Assembly: GCF_954871325.1 (NCBI RefSeq)
Contig: NC_088775.1
Location: forward strand, 90,464,805-90,528,804
Direction of reading: 5' to 3'
DNA length: 64,000 nt
DNA from: Gordionus sp. m RMFG-2023
Taxonomy: Eukaryota > Nematomorpha > Gordioida > Chordodea > Parachordodidae
This document shows positions 57,219 through 64,000 of this stretch, one piece after another. The notes under the pieces are model-generated. The model was not told where the DNA came from. It did not search any database and saw only the letters and a program-made list of their open reading frames with translations. Each line of letters starts with the position of its first letter. The stretch's first letter is position 1. A program made the position numbers and the translations under genes.

Positions 57219-58290
57219 TTTAAAATTGAATCGTGATTTTTTTTTATTAAAATATGGATAGATTAAGTTTACAAAATAAGCAAATTATTACTTTATATTT
57301 AATTAATAAAAAACCAAAATCAACTAAGACGAGAAGGAAGACTACTAAAATATTCATGGAAAGAAATTTATTCTTGGAATATATTACATTAATACAAGGA
57401 TGAGGAGAACAACTTTCTCTTATATTCTGAAGCTCATCCATGACGATATAAATCCTAAGGTGACGAACTTCAACAAGCAGATTGATGCAGAAGATCGACT
57501 ATTTCTCACCTTAAGGTAATATATGGTAATTTAACATAAGATTATTTAAATTAAAGGTATCTTATAACTGGAGTTTCCTTTTCACAGTTGGCATTTAGTG
57601 CAAGGATATCCAAATCCTACATAGCCTATATAGTGAAATCAGTATGTAGCGCTATATGGAGTGCGGCTGCAGAGAAGCACATGCCCAAACCTACAAAAAA
57701 TTGGGAAAGAGTAATTAGAATTATAAAATATTATTTATTTTGTTTATTCAGATTTCCCAAGAGTTCATGATTCATTCAGGGTTTCCAAGTTATTTTGGGG
57801 GTGGGAAACACATATATATATAAAATGTCCCAAAAATACTGGTGATTTCAATATATAGGCTATGCAGGATTTGAATATCCTTGCAATAAATGCCAACTAT
57901 GAGAAGGAAACTCCAGTTATAAGATACCTTTTATATAAATAATTTTATGTTAAATTACCATATTTTACCTTAAGGTGAGAAATAGTTGATCTTCTGCATC
58001 AATCTGCTTGTTGAAGTTTGTCACCTTAGGATTTATATTGTAATGGATGAGCTTCAGAATATAAAAGAAAGTTGTCCTCCTCATCCTTGTATAATTAAAA
58101 ATTGTGATAGAGTTAGATCTTTTTTTAGTGTAATATATTCCGAGAATAAATTTCTTTCTATGAATATTTTAGTAGTCTTCCTTCTCGTCTTAGTAGATTT
58201 TGGTTTTTTATTAATTAAATATAAAGCAATAATTTGCTTATCTTGTAAACTTAATAGGTACATATTTTAATAAAAATAAAATCACGATTC
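57219..58290 (+). mobile_element. PIF/Harbinger fragment as an inverted pair
   Basis: Left arm 57219-57640 and right arm about 57845-58290 are inverted copies around a 0.2-kb spacer. The left copy keeps the transposase frame best: HDDINPKVTNFNKQIDAEDR, LFLTLR, a 41-nt intron (57516-57556), YLITGVSFSQLAFSARISKS then YIAYIVKSVCSAIWSAAAEK and HMPKPTKNWER, a second 41-nt intron (57711-57751), and ISQEFMIHSGFPSYFGGGKH, where Harbingers have the catalytic IDGKH (Asp is Gly here). The nuclease domain beyond that is missing. Both ends are therefore 5-prime ends. Left copy lacks about 30 bp that the right copy has near 58100-58130. Confidence 0.8.
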
Positions 58291-61280
<2,990 letters not shown>

Positions 61281-61487
61281 CTATTCCGGAACACAGTTCT
61301 TGTAATCTCTGTAAATACGAATATAGAAGCCTTTCGGGAATATATCTTGGGTGACCCCTTCATTTATCCATGTTTCAATTCTCGCGATCAAATGCTTGGG
61401 ATAAAATTTTGATTCCGATAGGACCGAACCCTCAATAATTTGGCTGGTGTTTAACGTTAAACCATCTGATTTTTGGACGATTATTGC
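61281..61487 (-). CDS. Terminal exon of an unrecognised gene
   Basis: After an ACTAG acceptor at 61488-61490 the minus strand is open for 68 codons to a TAG at 61281: AIIVQKSDGLTLNTSQIIEG, SVLSESKFYPKHLIARIETW, INEGVTQDIFPKGFYIRIYR, DYKNCVPE. Balanced codon use and absence of low complexity make this a likely real last exon, although it has no Met. It is in the same phase (0) as the donor of the exon at 63889-63987, so the two may belong to one gene. I do not recognise the family. Confidence 0.55.
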   Translation of the reverse strand, partial: AIIVQKSDGLTLNTSQIIEGSVLSESKFYPKHLIARIETWINEGVTQDIFPKGFYIRIYRDYKNCVPE

Positions 61488-62120
61488 CTAGTTAATTATG
61501 TTTAAAAAAAAATAACGAGGAAGCCCCGCCAAAAAAAACGCGTCATTTTTTATCTTTAAATGAAATTTCGTATTCTGTATGCTGAATTTTTTTTTGGAAT
61601 TAAACAAGATTAGTTTTTAAAATCTAGGATCCAAAAAATGATAGAATTTGGACAAAAAATAAACTAGATCCTCAATTAAAACTTCCTTTAAAAGAAAAGA
61701 GCCATATTGATATCCATTATGTTCCGTCCCCCTTTTGTAAAGTTTTCCTATAATCATACATCATAACAAAATCACGACTCTTATTAACAAATTTTGTTTT
61801 TAAGGAAAGAGGTTATTGATAAAATTGTGCTACGAAAGGGAAAAATTGGTTTAAGATTGAATCCACTAAATTCTAAAAGGAAATAGTGAATTATTCGTGC
61901 AGTTTATATGAGCTTTATAGTATTTAATAAATATACTAAACCAATATGCCCAAATGGTCCGTGATTTATCCAGTAATTCGTAGAACGAATCATAGACCTT
62001 TAGTTTATAAAAGAAAATAGGCGAAAACCTTCTGGATCTTTAGAAGAAGAAAAAAAACTTGAAATAAAGTTTCGTAATATGTAGCCCTCAATTTCACAAG
62101 AAAAAAATATAAGTTAGAGT

Positions 62121-62341
62121 AGGATTGTTAAACGGCTCGTTTTGAGCCGATTTTTGAAAACGGCTAACTCAATATTTTATCCAGAAAAATATTACGCAAG
62201 CCTGAAGATTTTGCTCAAAGAAGGAATAAAAGTCTAGCGATATATTATCGAAATCTCGAGGCTTAGACAATATTTTTCTGGCTAAAATATTGAGTTAGCC
62301 GTTTATAAAAATCGGCTCAAAATGAGCTGTTTAACAACACT
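62121..62341. repeat. Family A MITE, reference copy with 8-bp target duplication
   Basis: 221 bp. AGGATTGTTAAACGGCTCGT at the left, ATGAGCTGTTTAACAACACT at the right, and GTTAGAGT on both sides (62113-62120, 62342-62349). The interior is self-complementary (CGGCTAACTCAATATTTTA facing TAAAATATTGAGTTAGCCG). Duplication size places the family with hAT elements. Confidence 0.88.
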
Positions 62342-62994
62342 GTTAGAGTTTGATCAGAGAAAGAGGAGATTGTTAGGAGTTTACACAGGGAAAATAGATG
62401 ATCACTATTTTGATAATTAGATAATTATATTTAGATTTAAAAAAACTTCTTCATTCTAATTCAGGATTTGGGAAAAAAATTTTGAACTTTTTTTTAAAGA
62501 GAAAATATATTAAATAACCTATTTTATTGAATATTTCTAATTTAATATTCTTATCTATTTTTTGTTAAGAATTTGATCGACTCGTTTCAACGGGTTAGCT
62601 GGGTTTAAATTATGTTGACCTTCATGAATATTTTTTATAATCATGAATTATAAGGCAAACCTAGAATTATATATAAAATAACCTTATTAACAAATTTTTC
62701 AAAGGGGAAAAAAAAAGATTAAAATGGGCTTACAGTAATTGGACTATGACCAATTAGACTTACCATTTTTTTTTGTAATGAATTATGGTAATTTTCTGGA
62801 TTGTGTAAATAAGAAAAGAGAACCTTCTCGCTGTTAGTGTAAATGAATTGTTAAATATTAAGAGATAACTTCTGATATAAGAATTTATAAAGTCTAATGA
62901 TGTTTGGAAGTCTTAGCGGTTTAAAATATTTAAGAGACGTTAGATTAAAGTCTTCACATACACTTTCATGCCTTATTTCTAAATGGGAGCAAGT

Positions 62995-63265
62995 CTATTT
63001 CAAAAAGGCAGGACAGGACACATTTCATTACTCAAAATGAGCTTAAAAAATTATTATCTGATAGAAGGATTAATATTCTGAATTGCCAGCATCGATCCCC
63101 TGATTTAAATCCAATTATTTATAGGAATATCGCGAAAAGTAAAACAATTTAATATCCGTCCTACTACTTAGAGAAGTCTACAGAAGATATATATTCTAAT
63201 AGATGAGATGGATCTCATTGCAATGACAAATAGAATAAAGACTATTATAAAAATTTACCTATATA
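62995..63265 (+). pseudogene. Tc1/mariner transposase relic
   Basis: KRQDRTHFITQNELKKLLSD then RRINILNCQHRSPDLNPI matches the last part of the DDE/D domain (QDNxxxH...SPDLNPIE); the final acidic residue is Ile here. Further on, LIDEMDLIAMTNRIKTIIK fits the C-terminal LIxSMPxRIxAVI block. Stops interrupt. It lies between the two minus-strand exons of the right-edge gene, so probably in an intron. Confidence 0.75.
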
Positions 63266-63634
63266 AAGTATATATTTAATCAGCAAAATTGTCGAGTATT
63301 TTAATCCCGTTTAAGACTAATATAGTAATTGTAATTGGGTAGTGATAGAGATAATTTAATTACCTAAGTTAAAGAGGATCAGAGATCTTGTACTTATTTA
63401 ACTGATTTTATGATTCAAAAATAAATAGAGAAGAAAATATTTGCTCACAAAAAATCAATTTAAAATTGGGAAATAAAATAGAATTAACCAATAATTTTGA
63501 AATAAAACACTTAGGAAAAAAAATAATTACTTTTTTTTAAAAAAAAATATGGATTTATATATATATAACCACTCTAGGAAAAAAATAACTCACATTTAAA
63601 TTGGCTTTTTATATATTTTTCTGCTATTTATAAG

Positions 63635-63823
63635 CACTCTTTTTGAGTTGATTTTAAAAACGGTTAACTTAATATTTAAGCCAGAAAAATATTGACTAGG
63701 CCACGAGTTTTTGCTAATAGATGTCCAAACCTATCTTCCTTCTACAAGCAAAATCTTCAGGCTTGCGTAATATTATTCTGGATGGAATATTGAGTTACTC
63801 AAAACGAGCCTTTTAACAACACT
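63635..63823. repeat. Family A MITE
   Basis: Left tip worn (starts near CACTCTTTTTGAG), right end GAGCCTTTTAACAACACT. Interior has AAAACGGTTAACTTAAT and GCAAAATCTTCAGGCTTGCG. Confidence 0.65.
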
Positions 63824-63888
63824 AATAAGAAATATAATATTTTATATCACATTATTATGTATGTATTAAAATATTCTGTGTTACAAAC

Positions 63889-63987
63889 TTCTTGAACATT
63901 TTTGACGTTTAAATAGACATCTATTTCTGGGTTATCTATATCGAATATTTTCACGGAATTGTTAGGCCCAGCCACGCTAGCTCTCAA
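63889..63987 (-). CDS. Internal exon of an unrecognised gene at the window edge
   Basis: The minus strand, between an ATATAG acceptor (63988-63989 side) and a GTTTGT donor (63887-63888), reads LRASVAGPNNSVKIFDIDNP then EIDVYLNVKNVQE. The AGPNNSVKIFDID phrase resembles a WD-repeat strand, but one exon is too little to claim it. Phase 0 at both ends. Probably continues beyond the window and may join the terminal exon at 61281-61487 across a 2.4-kb intron that holds two MITEs and the Tc1 relic. Confidence 0.5.
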
Positions 63988-64000
63988 CTATATGTGTATA

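Noticed and set aside
57986-58270. 94-residue frame MDELQNIKES with hydrophobic end
   Set aside because: It is the antisense of the inverted Harbinger coding copy.

Overview
The window is eukaryotic nuclear DNA, very AT-rich, with spliced host genes separated and interrupted by DNA transposons. Families of NC2-alpha, TGS1, gamma-tubulin and SR-type RNA-binding proteins, together with hAT, FLYWCH-Mutator, PIF/Harbinger, Helitron, Tc1/mariner and LINE relics, fit an invertebrate animal best; I cannot name the species. Host introns fall into two classes: many of 39-44 nt and a few of several kb filled with transposons.

Layout. 1435-12780 is one large hAT element: two near-identical inverted arms of 3.0-3.4 kb, each with a 119-bp tandem array and GATCTT-rich tips, flanking a transposase gene that reads open across four exons (680 aa). 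The left tip abuts a 200-N gap. 13177-14886 is a short-exon gene for NC2-alpha (DRAP1). 16217-16504 (minus) may hold the last two exons of an unrecognised gene. 17226-18612 (minus) is TGS1, the snRNA/snoRNA cap trimethyltransferase. It is divergent from the gamma-tubulin gene (19214-42251, plus), which has 11 exons. Gamma-tubulin introns 5 and 7 (8.9 and 8.3 kb) hold a 2-kb hAT with perfect 8-bp target duplication, two head-to-head Helitron pieces, a FLYWCH-Mutator palindrome and many MITEs; intron 8 holds a LINE relic. 42660-50850 is mostly featureless. 50852-52255 (minus) is an SR/RGG-type RRM protein whose last two exons are short. 57219-58290 is an inverted PIF/Harbinger fragment. The right edge carries exons of one or two unrecognised minus-strand genes around a Tc1 relic and two MITEs.

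Recurring theme. In three unrelated superfamilies (hAT, Mutator, Harbinger) the 5-prime part of the element has been copied in inverted orientation onto its 3-prime side, giving very long terminal inverted repeats. The hAT and Mutator arms also share a TTCTCTATAAA-rich module. This is the most unusual structural signal in the window. The gamma-tubulin itself is odd: a 56-residue loop where human has about 8, and a 72-residue acidic tail. I saw no rRNA, tRNA or CRISPR, and no retrovirus-like or Polinton-like coding region.
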